64,000 nt of DNA, from positions 1,156,999 to 1,220,998 of the forward strand of contig NZ_KE150413.1 of NCBI RefSeq assembly GCF_000411255.1, written 5' to 3'. The notes below the pieces were generated by a model. The model was given only the letters and a program-made list of their open reading frames with translations, was not told where the DNA came from and ran no database searches. Numbering within the stretch: position 1 is the first letter of the stretch; the number at the start of each line of letters is the position of its first letter. Source of the stretch: Paenibacillus sp. HGH0039. Lineage in GTDB: Bacteria > Bacillota > Bacilli > Paenibacillales > NBRC-103111. Of this stretch, positions 7,592 to 15,296 are shown piece after piece. The position numbers and the translations under genes are program-made.

Positions 7592-9919
7592 ATGAATTAC
7601 AAAAAGAAATGGGTCATCTTGCTTTTATTAGTAATCGTTTTCCTGCAGGTTTCTTTTTTTAAAGTAGCCTACCGATACCCGTATTTAGGAATACTGGCGG
7701 AACAGAATGCAGTGGGACAGTGGTACATAGCAGGATTAGAGAAGATAAGCATCGGCGATAAGGTTGGTTTTAAAACAAACGATATTGTAATTTCCATTGA
7801 CGGTAAAGATCCGTCGGAACATGCGACTGTACAAAAGTATCACAGTATAGAGCAAGCGGACAAAATCACTATTCAAAGAGACGGCCAAACCTTGGAGTTT
7901 TCCTTGAAAGAATACTCCACGTCGATGACGATTGATATTCTTTCATTGATCGGAGAAATCTTTGCTTTTTTGTTTGCTTATTTCTTATATACTCGAATAG
8001 CAAATTCAGTATCGGCTTCCATGCTTTCCGTAGTATTTGCAAATATTGCGCTGATCTTCATGGCCATAGGCGCCTCGACACGGGCGGACATTCTGGCTAA
8101 AGGAGTGACTATGACCCTGGTCGCTGCCCTCCCTTTTGTGTTTCTTCACTTTCTTATTATGTTCTTTAAAGAGAGATCAAGCTTCAGCTTGCCGACCTAT
8201 TTTATGAAATATGTTTACGTAGGACTGATTATTTTTACCGGGATACAGGCAGTCATGTTTCTGCCCTCTGCCGAATTTGAATTTTATTCGGAAGTTTATT
8301 ACGGAACCATTTTTATTTTCATCCTGGGATTTACACTGAATCTCGCGCTGCTGGCTTACTTATACATTAAGTACCGAAAAACGAATGATTATTTGTTTAC
8401 AGTGATTAGGACAGTTGTAATTGCTCTCATCTGTTCATTTTTTCCACTGGTATTTCTTACTTTCCTGCCAAGGCTAATTCTTAAACAAGAGCTCGCGTTT
8501 TCATATTACAGCGGGTGGTTTGTGATGATCTTTCCGGTTGTTTTCGGTTATTTGATGATGTCCAAGCAGCTCTACGATCTGGATATTCTTATAAGAAGGG
8601 TCTACTACACCGCTTTTATTTCCACTCTGCCCAGCGGAGTATTGGTAATTGTCAATTACTTCATCTTTCAGAAGGATGCAAGTCTCAAGCATTTGGTCAT
8701 CAGCTTCTTGACGACTTTAATCGTGCTTACTTTCGTCACCTATTCTCTCGAATACTTCGCCACCAGGCTCGAGAAGATTATGTTTCCCAGGAAATATTAC
8801 CTGCAGCAGGCGCTGAAAAAGATCGCGAGCGATCTTGGCGGAATTACAAACTTTCGTGAGTTGAGAGACATTGTCCTGGTTGATATTGTGGATACCTTGC
8901 AGGTGCTCGGGGGAGCGATCGTGATCCAATACGCGGATGGAAATCTGGAAATTATCAGCGAGGGCAGCATTGACGAGAAGGAAGTGCGACGCCGGATTGT
9001 GGGGAACGACTGGTTTGATTCTGATTATACGCGAACGCTCATCAAGGGGCATGAAGAGTATATCTCTTTTCTGGTCATGACCAAGAAAAAAACGAATACG
9101 TTCATGAACCGGGAAGAGAGCGAATGGCTGAGCCTCATTATCTCGTATTTGTCCGTCAGCCTAGAAAACCTGTATCTGATCCGCAAGCTGAACATGAAGC
9201 TCCTGGAGCTGGCCTCGGAGCTTCCCAACCAGGAAGGCAGCGAAGAATACGTCTGGTTCCGCAAGACCATGTTCGATCTGCAGGAAAAAGAACGGACGCG
9301 GATCGCGACCGATTTGCACGATACGACTATGCAGGATATTTTCTTCGTTCAACGGAAATTAAAAAATCTTCAGAAACAGCTGCTTAATCCCGATGAGCAC
9401 CGGCAGCTTAAAGATATTTTGAACCATCTGGAACTGATCAATATGAATTTGCGGCAGTGCTGCTTCGAACTGAATCCTTATCTGCTTAAAAATATCGGGC
9501 TTGTCCGGGCCCTGCAGAACCTCGTGGATACCGAATCGAGTCTCGGCGATTACGAAATTCAGTTCGTGACGGAAGGAAAGACGACGGCGATGGAGAATCT
9601 CGATTATGAGGCGAAACGCCATATTTTCCGAGTCATTCAGGAATTGATTACAAATGCGAAGAAACATTCGCAGGCCAGCCGGCTTTTCATCCGGCTTGTC
9701 GCAAGCGGAAGCGAGGTTAGCATTCGCTATGAGGACGATGGTATCGGGTTTAGACCGAATTCGTCGTCAGGCAAGACAGTCGGCCGTTCCGGTATGGGCC
9801 TGGAGCAGATGAAAGGCCGGGTCTTGCATTTAAACGGGCAGTTCACAATGGAGTCCATGACGGGTAAAGGCGTTGAAGTCAGAATTCAGATCCCTATAAA
9901 GGAAGGCATACCGACATGA
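7592..9919 (+). CDS. comP: ComP-like pheromone-sensing histidine kinase
   Basis: 775 aa from the ATG at 7592 (AGGTG six bases upstream). Layout as in B. subtilis ComP: TM helix ~7-25, an extracytoplasmic PDZ-like segment (KTNDIVISIDGKDP, ~60-75), then a multi-helix membrane block to ~residue 395. A GAF-like linker follows, then a HisKA_3 dimerisation domain with EKERTRIATDLHDTTMQD (phospho-acceptor H576) and a HATPase domain (VIQELITNAKKHSQ; EDDGIGF; GMGLEQM). Several stretches line up with remembered ComP wording, such as RYEDDGIGF versus HYEDDGVGF. It should sense the modified peptide and phosphorylate the ComA-like regulator, whose gene overlaps its stop (ATGA). The first ~1.2 kb is clearly more AT-rich than the rest. 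Confidence 0.85.
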   Translation: MNYKKKWVILLLLVIVFLQVSFFKVAYRYPYLGILAEQNAVGQWYIAGLEKISIGDKVGFKTNDIVISIDGKDPSEHATVQKYHSIEQADKITIQRDGQTLEFSLKEYSTSMTIDILSLIGEIFAFLFAYFLYTRIANSVSASMLSVVFANIALIFMAIGASTRADILAKGVTMTLVAALPFVFLHFLIMFFKERSSFSLPTYFMKYVYVGLIIFTGIQAVMFLPSAEFEFYSEVYYGTIFIFILGFTLNLALLAYLYIKYRKTNDYLFTVIRTVVIALICSFFPLVFLTFLPRLILKQELAFSYYSGWFVMIFPVVFGYLMMSKQLYDLDILIRRVYYTAFISTLPSGVLVIVNYFIFQKDASLKHLVISFLTTLIVLTFVTYSLEYFATRLEKIMFPRKYYLQQALKKIASDLGGITNFRELRDIVLVDIVDTLQVLGGAIVIQYADGNLEIISEGSIDEKEVRRRIVGNDWFDSDYTRTLIKGHEEYISFLVMTKKKTNTFMNREESEWLSLIISYLSVSLENLYLIRKLNMKLLELASELPNQEGSEEYVWFRKTMFDLQEKERTRIATDLHDTTMQDIFFVQRKLKNLQKQLLNPDEHRQLKDILNHLELINMNLRQCCFELNPYLLKNIGLVRALQNLVDTESSLGDYEIQFVTEGKTTAMENLDYEAKRHIFRVIQELITNAKKHSQASRLFIRLVASGSEVSIRYEDDGIGFRPNSSSGKTVGRSGMGLEQMKGRVLHLNGQFTMESMTGKGVEVRIQIPIKEGIPT

Positions 9920-10539
9920 ACAAAATACAACATATCCTAATAGTTGATGACCATCCCGCCATGGCTTACGGCACGAAGTTTATTCTGGAGCAGGAGGAGA
10001 ATATTCAAGTGGTCGGCGTCGCGACGACGGGGGAAATGGGCGTCGAAATGATGGTGCAGTTGAATCCTTCCATCATTTTTCTCGATTTTCACCTTCCGGA
10101 TTTAACGGGCATGGAAGTTGCCGTCAAGATGAAGGAATTGAATAAGGACGTTCAGATCGTGATTTTTACGGGCATTGATTATATGCCGATTCTGAACAAC
10201 CTTCTGGAGCTCGGCGTTTGCGGCATCATGTCCAAAGACTCGAGCGAGGATCAGATCCGCAACATGATGAGGGCCTTGAAGGAAGGCCAGTCCGTCATTC
10301 CGATCTCCCTCCTGCATCAGATGAGGCTCAGCCACCCGGATGATGATTTGTCGAGCTTGACCGACGAGGAAATCAACATCATGAATCAGATCGTCAAAGG
10401 CGCCACCAATGAGCAGATTGCCGATGAGATTCATATGAGCAAGCGATCGGTGGACAACTACGTGCGCAAGATCTACGACAAGTTCGGGGTGAAATCCCGG
10501 GCTCAGGCTATCGAGAAGTTTTTACAAATCAAGCGTTGA
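9916..10539 (+). CDS. comA: ComA-like response regulator (NarL/LuxR type)
   Basis: 207 aa: a receiver domain with acidic D11/D12, phospho-acceptor D57 (IIFLDFHLP) and K at ~107, then a LuxR-type HTH (LTDEEINIMNQIVKGATNEQIADEIHMSKRS, ~145-190). The opening ILIVDDHPAMAYGTKFILE closely resembles ComA. In the Bacillus system phosphorylated ComA activates srfA, degQ and others; no target operon is recognisable here. ATGA overlap with the kinase gene indicates translational coupling. Confidence 0.85.
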   Translation: MNKIQHILIVDDHPAMAYGTKFILEQEENIQVVGVATTGEMGVEMMVQLNPSIIFLDFHLPDLTGMEVAVKMKELNKDVQIVIFTGIDYMPILNNLLELGVCGIMSKDSSEDQIRNMMRALKEGQSVIPISLLHQMRLSHPDDDLSSLTDEEINIMNQIVKGATNEQIADEIHMSKRSVDNYVRKIYDKFGVKSRAQAIEKFLQIKR

Positions 10540-10563
10540 CCAATCCCGAAAAGGCGGTGCAGC

Positions 10564-11502
10564 ATGAAGGCTGAAGTTTGGAGCGATATTCAGAATCTCA
10601 TTGAAACTTATTTTACCGTACCTTCCTTGAAAGAACTGCTGTTGAAAAGCGTGGCGGACAAGAAAGAAGAGCACTCCATCTGGGGAGAGCTCACCTGGAG
10701 TGTTCACGATCTGCTGGGCGGAAGCAATCCGGCCATTCACCGGGCCGCCGCATTGACCGAGCTTATGCTGCTTGCGCTGGATATTATGGACGATATCCAG
10801 GATCAGGACAATACGGAGAAGCCGTGGATGACCGTGCCCCAGGAGCAGGCGCTGAACGTATACACGGGACTCGTGACGGCGTCCGTCTCCGAATTGGGAG
10901 CCCTCCGACGCCAATACCCGGCCTCTCCTCTGCCCGATCCCGCCAAAGTATGCGAATTCATTACGGAGGCGATTAACGGACAGCATCTGGATGTGACGAA
11001 TGCCGTGCAGACGGAAGAAGACTACGTGGGAATGGTTCAGCGTAAATCCGGTACGCTCGTTCAGCTGGCTTTGTATATGGGCTACGCCTGCACGGATGCG
11101 AACGCCGATGAAGATACCGTAGGCAAGCTGAATCGTCTGGCCGTCTATATGGGACTGATGGCTCAGCTCGACAACGATTTGAGCGATCTGCTCCGTTTCG
11201 ATTACAAGAACGATCTCGTTCAGAAAAAGAAAACCATCCCGGTCCTGTTTCTTCTGGACGAGGAAGATGCGGAATTCCCGGTTATCCAGCAGTATTACAA
11301 CGGTGAAATCGACCAGCCCCAATTTTTAAAACATAAGCCGCAATGCGTCCAGTATGTCGTGGACTCCGGCTGTATCGAATACACGCGCACGATTCAGAAC
11401 TTGTATCTGCACCATGCGGACGAGCTGTTTGCCGAAATTCCGGCCGCTTCCGCGAATAAAGAGGCTTTCCGGGAGATCGCACTGGCCCGTTTCGAGCTGT
11501 AA
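10564..11502 (+). CDS. comQ: ComQ-like polyprenyl transferase
   Basis: 312 aa of the isoprenyl diphosphate synthase fold. First Asp-rich motif DIMDDIQDQD near residues 78-87 and second Asp motif LDNDLSDLL near 203-211, the pattern used by ComQ to bind a prenyl diphosphate for Trp prenylation. SD AAGGCGG precedes the ATG, 24 bases after the ComA-like stop, so it is the third gene of the operon. Bacillus comQ comes first in the operon, so the order is permuted here. A true trans-prenyl synthase for isoprenoid or quinone biosynthesis is the alternative, but the neighbours argue strongly for pheromone modification. Confidence 0.82.
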   Translation: MKAEVWSDIQNLIETYFTVPSLKELLLKSVADKKEEHSIWGELTWSVHDLLGGSNPAIHRAAALTELMLLALDIMDDIQDQDNTEKPWMTVPQEQALNVYTGLVTASVSELGALRRQYPASPLPDPAKVCEFITEAINGQHLDVTNAVQTEEDYVGMVQRKSGTLVQLALYMGYACTDANADEDTVGKLNRLAVYMGLMAQLDNDLSDLLRFDYKNDLVQKKKTIPVLFLLDEEDAEFPVIQQYYNGEIDQPQFLKHKPQCVQYVVDSGCIEYTRTIQNLYLHHADELFAEIPAASANKEAFREIALARFEL

Positions 11503-11543
11503 CGCCCGGTTTCAGCCTTTTCTACCTATTTTAATAGGAAGGG

Positions 11544-12095
11544 CTAGTAAGAGCCTTTAAAGGCGTCATGATCCGGCACGATCGTTCCTTTGTCGGGAAG
11601 AGCCTGCTTCTTCGGTTCGTCCGCCGTAATCCACACGGTCAGCTCCGATTGTACGAGCGCCATCGCTTTGACATTGACGATGTAGTCTTTATCGATTACG
11701 CCGTAATACGTTTTGCTCGCGATGAGGCGTTCGTACAATTGGGGCGAATCCCGGATTTCCCCCAGCTTCTGTCCTTCGACGATTTTCAGGTCCCTTTTGA
11801 CCCGGTCCTCCAGCGCTTTCTGAACATGGCTTTCCAGCGGATGCTGAATATCATTGTACAAATGGACGGTCACACGCGTGATCAGTCCCTGTTTGTTCTT
11901 GAATTTGTTCAGCGTTTCGATATCCAGTTGAAGCCCGTTGTTTTCTTTTTTCAGGTTCCAGTTCTCGATCACGAGCACGTTGTAGGTATGATGATACAAG
12001 CTTAGAAACACGGCGCTGCCCACAATCCCTCCCGCCAAAAAAAGCCCGATACCCGCGAGGAAGCGGGGATAACGGTCGAAGCTGGGCATTTTCAA
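11544..12095 (-). CDS. ytrI: YtrI sporulation membrane protein
   Basis: 183 aa. One membrane helix near residues 11-32 (FLAGIGLFLAGGIVGSAVFL), a short coiled segment (ENWNLKKENNGLQLDIETLNKF) and an extracytoplasmic C-terminal domain (~70-183). Matches B. subtilis YtrI, a sporulation-associated protein next to ytrH. I use the TTG at 12095, which overlaps the ytrH stop and lies ten bases from AAGGGGGG; the ATG two codons later (12089) is the alternative. Second gene of the ytrH-ytrI pair. Confidence 0.85.
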   Translation of the reverse strand: MKMPSFDRYPRFLAGIGLFLAGGIVGSAVFLSLYHHTYNVLVIENWNLKKENNGLQLDIETLNKFKNKQGLITRVTVHLYNDIQHPLESHVQKALEDRVKRDLKIVEGQKLGEIRDSPQLYERLIASKTYYGVIDKDYIVNVKAMALVQSELTVWITADEPKKQALPDKGTIVPDHDAFKGSY

Positions 12096-12424
12096 GACTG
12101 CCCGCCCCCCTTGCAGATCAGCTGGATGAGCGATGTACCCATGTGCGCCCCGATATAGGCGCTGATGATCAGCAGAATTTGCTTGAAAGCGGGAGAAAGC
12201 TGCCCGTCCTGAAAGTTGTCCTGGATCATCCGGATGGGGTCGATCGTGCCCCCGATTGCGGCGACCATCGCCCAAATTTTAATGTTCTCGGCGATAAGCA
12301 GCATCTTATAGGTTGGGGGCTGGAGCGAAAGAACCGAGCCGATTCCCGCCAGCATGCTGCCTCCCATAACGACGCCGAAAGCTACGAAGAAATTGAGTAT
12401 CGCGGAAGTGACAAAGCCCGTCAC
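12092..12424 (-). CDS. ytrH: YtrH sporulation membrane protein
   Basis: 110 aa, GTG start with AGAAGGGA seven bases upstream. Three or more hydrophobic segments (FVAFGVVMGGSMLAGIGSVL; MLLIAENIKIWAMVAAIGGT; ILLIISAYIGAHMGTSLIQLI). Matches YtrH, a small integral membrane protein in the sigma-E regulon of B. subtilis. Overlaps ytrI by 4 bases. Divergent from hisC with about 230 bases between them. Confidence 0.87.
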   Translation of the reverse strand: MTGFVTSAILNFFVAFGVVMGGSMLAGIGSVLSLQPPTYKMLLIAENIKIWAMVAAIGGTIDPIRMIQDNFQDGQLSPAFKQILLIISAYIGAHMGTSLIQLICKGGGQS

Positions 12425-12653
12425 CTGATTCCCTTCTTTCTTTTTTGGACTTCTGTGCGGTTTTAATAGGGTCCCTTTGGTAAAGTCTATGAAGTTCCGT
12501 GAGCGTTTATGATAGAGAAAAGAGACAAAGCCCGCGATTCTTGCAGAACGGCTCCGGTCTCTATTTTTTTTGCTAGAATCTCCGGAAAATTGCGTTATAC
12601 TGATTAAAAAGAAATTTCACCGGAGATCACAAAGAGCAAAGGAGGCAGGTTTC

Positions 12654-13748
12654 TTGTACGCCAAAGCCCACATTCGCAGCATGGCTCCCTACATACCCGG
12701 CTTTCAGCCGGAAGCGGAGCAGCAGGTCATCAAGCTCAATTCCAACGAAAATCCTTATCCGCCCTCACCCGATGTGAGGAAGGCGCTGGCTGGTTTCGAT
12801 TACGCTCTGCTGAGGCGTTATCCCAATGCGACGGCCGAGCCCGTAAGGGAAGTGCTGGCGGACATCTACGGTGTGAACCGCAATCAGGTGTTCTGCGGCA
12901 ACGGTTCCGATGAGATCATTTCCCTCCTGTTCAAAGCGTTTCTGGAGGAGGGAAGCACCATCGCCCTGCCGTATCCGACTTATTCGCTTTACCGGACCGC
13001 GGCGGACATCCACCGGGTGCACTGCGAATTCGTACCGACCCGGGAAGATTTCAGCATCGATACGGAAGCTCTGCTCGCCGTGCCTTCCCAGGCCATCATT
13101 CTCGTAAATCCCAATGCCCCTACGGGATTGCTAGTGTCCGTGGATGCGATTGAAGAGCTTGCCGGCCGTTACAAAGGGCTTCTGATCGTCGATGAAGCCT
13201 ATATCGATTTTGCCGATGGAGAAGCGAGCGCCTTGAGGCTGATCGGCCGCTGTCCGAACCTGCTGATTCTGCGCACGTTATCTAAATCGTATTCGCTTTG
13301 CGGAATTCGCTTCGGCTATGCGTTTGCGGACGAGGCTCTGATCGAGGCGCTCGACAAATGCAAAGATTCCTACAATGTGAGCATGCTCACGCAAACAATC
13401 GCGGCCGCCGCGCTGAGGGACCGGTCCTATTTCGGCGAGACCGTCGGCCGTATCCGCGCGTCCAGAAGCAGCTTAGGCGGCAGTCTTCGCAGCCTCGGGT
13501 TTGCCGTTCCCGATTCGGAGACGAACTTCCTGCTGTGCACGCCTCCGGCCGGATCGGGTTTATCCGCACGAAGGATTACGGAGTGGCTCGCGGAGCGGTA
13601 CGTGTACATCCGGCATTTCGATTCCCCGCTGCTTGAGGACAAAATCCGAATCAGCATAGGCACGGAAGAGGAAAACCTTAAGCTGCTGACACTCCTTAAA
13701 GAACTGCTTAACAGGCCGGAGGACGAAACGGCTCCATCGGAGGATTAA
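12654..13748 (+). CDS. hisC: Histidinol-phosphate aminotransferase
   Basis: 364 aa, class II PLP aminotransferase that transfers an amino group to imidazole-acetol phosphate in histidine synthesis; in Bacillus it also acts on aromatic keto acids. Visible: LNSNENPYPPSP near the N-terminus, GNGSDEII, NPNAPTG, VDEAYIDF and the PLP lysine in TLSKSYSLCGIRFGYAF. The frame is open from 12570, but TTG at 12654 has AAAGGAGG nine bases upstream and gives the normal N-terminus (MYAKAHIRSMAPYIPG). No other his gene is nearby. A second aminotransferase follows 47 bases later, probably cotranscribed. Confidence 0.9.
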   Translation: MYAKAHIRSMAPYIPGFQPEAEQQVIKLNSNENPYPPSPDVRKALAGFDYALLRRYPNATAEPVREVLADIYGVNRNQVFCGNGSDEIISLLFKAFLEEGSTIALPYPTYSLYRTAADIHRVHCEFVPTREDFSIDTEALLAVPSQAIILVNPNAPTGLLVSVDAIEELAGRYKGLLIVDEAYIDFADGEASALRLIGRCPNLLILRTLSKSYSLCGIRFGYAFADEALIEALDKCKDSYNVSMLTQTIAAAALRDRSYFGETVGRIRASRSSLGGSLRSLGFAVPDSETNFLLCTPPAGSGLSARRITEWLAERYVYIRHFDSPLLEDKIRISIGTEEENLKLLTLLKELLNRPEDETAPSED

Positions 13749-13795
13749 ATCTTCTTTTCGTTTACAAAAATAAAATGTACCAAAGGAGCAACGCT

Positions 13796-14995
13796 ATGAC
13801 ATCTCCAGCGAAAGGCGCAATTTCTGAAAAACTCGCAGGCCAGCTTGAAAAGGGCTCCTGGATCCGCAAGCTCTTCGACGAAGGGAAGCGGCTGATCGAC
13901 ATTTACGGAGCCGATGAAGTGTATGATTTCTCGCTTGGAAATCCGGTAGTCGAGCCGCCCGAGGCTTTCCTGAAAGCACTAGCCGATACGGTAAACAGCG
14001 GCGAGCTGGGCAAGCACCAGTACATTCCGAACCAGGGGCTGCCTTCGGCAAGGCAGAAAGTGGCGGACTATCTCAACGGCCGGTACGGGGGCAGCGTCAA
14101 GCCCGAACATATCGTCATGACGGTCGGAGCGGGCGGAGGGCTGAACGTAGTCCTGAAAAGCATCCTGAATCCGGGCGATGAAGTGATTCTGCTGACGCCT
14201 TACTTCGTGGAATACGACTACTATGCCGACAATCACGGCGGCGTCGCGGTTCATGTTCCCCTCGCCGACGATTTCAGCGTCGATACGGAACGTGTCGCCC
14301 GGGCGATCACGGAGAGGACCCGCGCGATCATTATCAACACCCCGGGCAATCCGACCGGCACGCTTCTTACGCAGGACAATTTGAACGAACTGGGAAAAGT
14401 GCTTGCCGAAGGCGAGAAAAAACACGGCGGCCTGATCTACATGGTGTACGACGATCCGTACAGCCAACTGGTTTACGACGCGGTTCCGCCGAACCCGTTT
14501 GCCGCATACGGGCGTACGATCCTCGTCAGCTCGTTCAGCAAAGACCTCGGAATCGCCGGAGAGCGTCTCGGTTATGTCGCGGTCGACGCTTCGGCAGACG
14601 ATGCGCAGCTGCTCGCCCAGGCGTTCGTTTTCAGCAACCGCACGCTCGGATTTGTCAACGCGCCGGTTATGATGCAGCGTGTCATTACGCGTATGGATAC
14701 GCTCGCCGTCGAGCAGCAGGAATACCGCAAGCGGCGTGATCTTATGGTCGGCGTGCTGCAGGAGGCCGGGTATGAATTCACCGTGCCGCAGGGAGGCTTT
14801 TTCATCTTCCCGAAGGCACCGATTGCAGACGACGTCGAGTTCTGCCTGAAAGCGGTGCAGGAGCATCGTCTTCTGATCGTGCCGGGAAGCGGCTTCGGGC
14901 GGGGCGGGCATTTCCGTCTGTCCTACAGCGTGCCCATCAAGCAGATCGAGCGCTCCGGCAAAGTATTTAAGGCGCTTCTGGATTCTTACCGGTAA
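13796..14995 (+). CDS. PLP-dependent aminotransferase (aspartate aminotransferase-like, class I)
   Basis: 399 aa fold-type I aminotransferase. Motifs: DFSLGNPVVEPP near 45, VGAGGGLNV, NTPGNPTGT, YDDPYSQL and the PLP lysine in SSFSKDLGIAGERLGY. Substrate cannot be assigned. Start ATG 13796 has AAAGGAG seven bases upstream; an in-frame ATG at 13775 has no SD. Follows hisC by 47 bases and is closed by the terminator at 15160-15195. Confidence 0.87.
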   Translation: MTSPAKGAISEKLAGQLEKGSWIRKLFDEGKRLIDIYGADEVYDFSLGNPVVEPPEAFLKALADTVNSGELGKHQYIPNQGLPSARQKVADYLNGRYGGSVKPEHIVMTVGAGGGLNVVLKSILNPGDEVILLTPYFVEYDYYADNHGGVAVHVPLADDFSVDTERVARAITERTRAIIINTPGNPTGTLLTQDNLNELGKVLAEGEKKHGGLIYMVYDDPYSQLVYDAVPPNPFAAYGRTILVSSFSKDLGIAGERLGYVAVDASADDAQLLAQAFVFSNRTLGFVNAPVMMQRVITRMDTLAVEQQEYRKRRDLMVGVLQEAGYEFTVPQGGFFIFPKAPIADDVEFCLKAVQEHRLLIVPGSGFGRGGHFRLSYSVPIKQIERSGKVFKALLDSYR

Positions 14996-15296
14996 TCAAG
15001 CGGCGAGAGAGAAGAGTACGGAGAAAGCGGGAGAGGCAGGCTGCTAGCCGTTTCCAGCGTGTTCGGCCGCCGGGTGGCATTCCGGCACGTAGTGCCGCGC
15101 GATCGACCCCCAAGCAAAGAGAAGCTCCTGCTGCTGCATGGCAGCAAAAACAATAAATAACCGTCTGTGTCCCTACGGGTGCAGGCGGTTTTTTTAAGAT
15201 AAAAACGGGCCGGGGGCGAGATTTTTTCGGGGCGAACGCATTTTCGCCTTTTTGAAAATTGTGATAGAATAGAAGAAAGGAAGTTTCGGAGGAGTA
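14996..15296 (+). other. Intergenic region before dnaE
   Basis: 301 bases with the aminotransferase terminator and, near 15256-15280, a possible dnaE promoter ending in TAGAAT. No ORF with a credible SD. Confidence 0.5.
15160..15195 (+). terminator. Terminator of the hisC-aminotransferase unit
   Basis: Stem ACCGTCTG / CAGGCGGT (one G-U pair) closed by an inner CCC..GGG pairing, followed by seven T. Confidence 0.85.
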
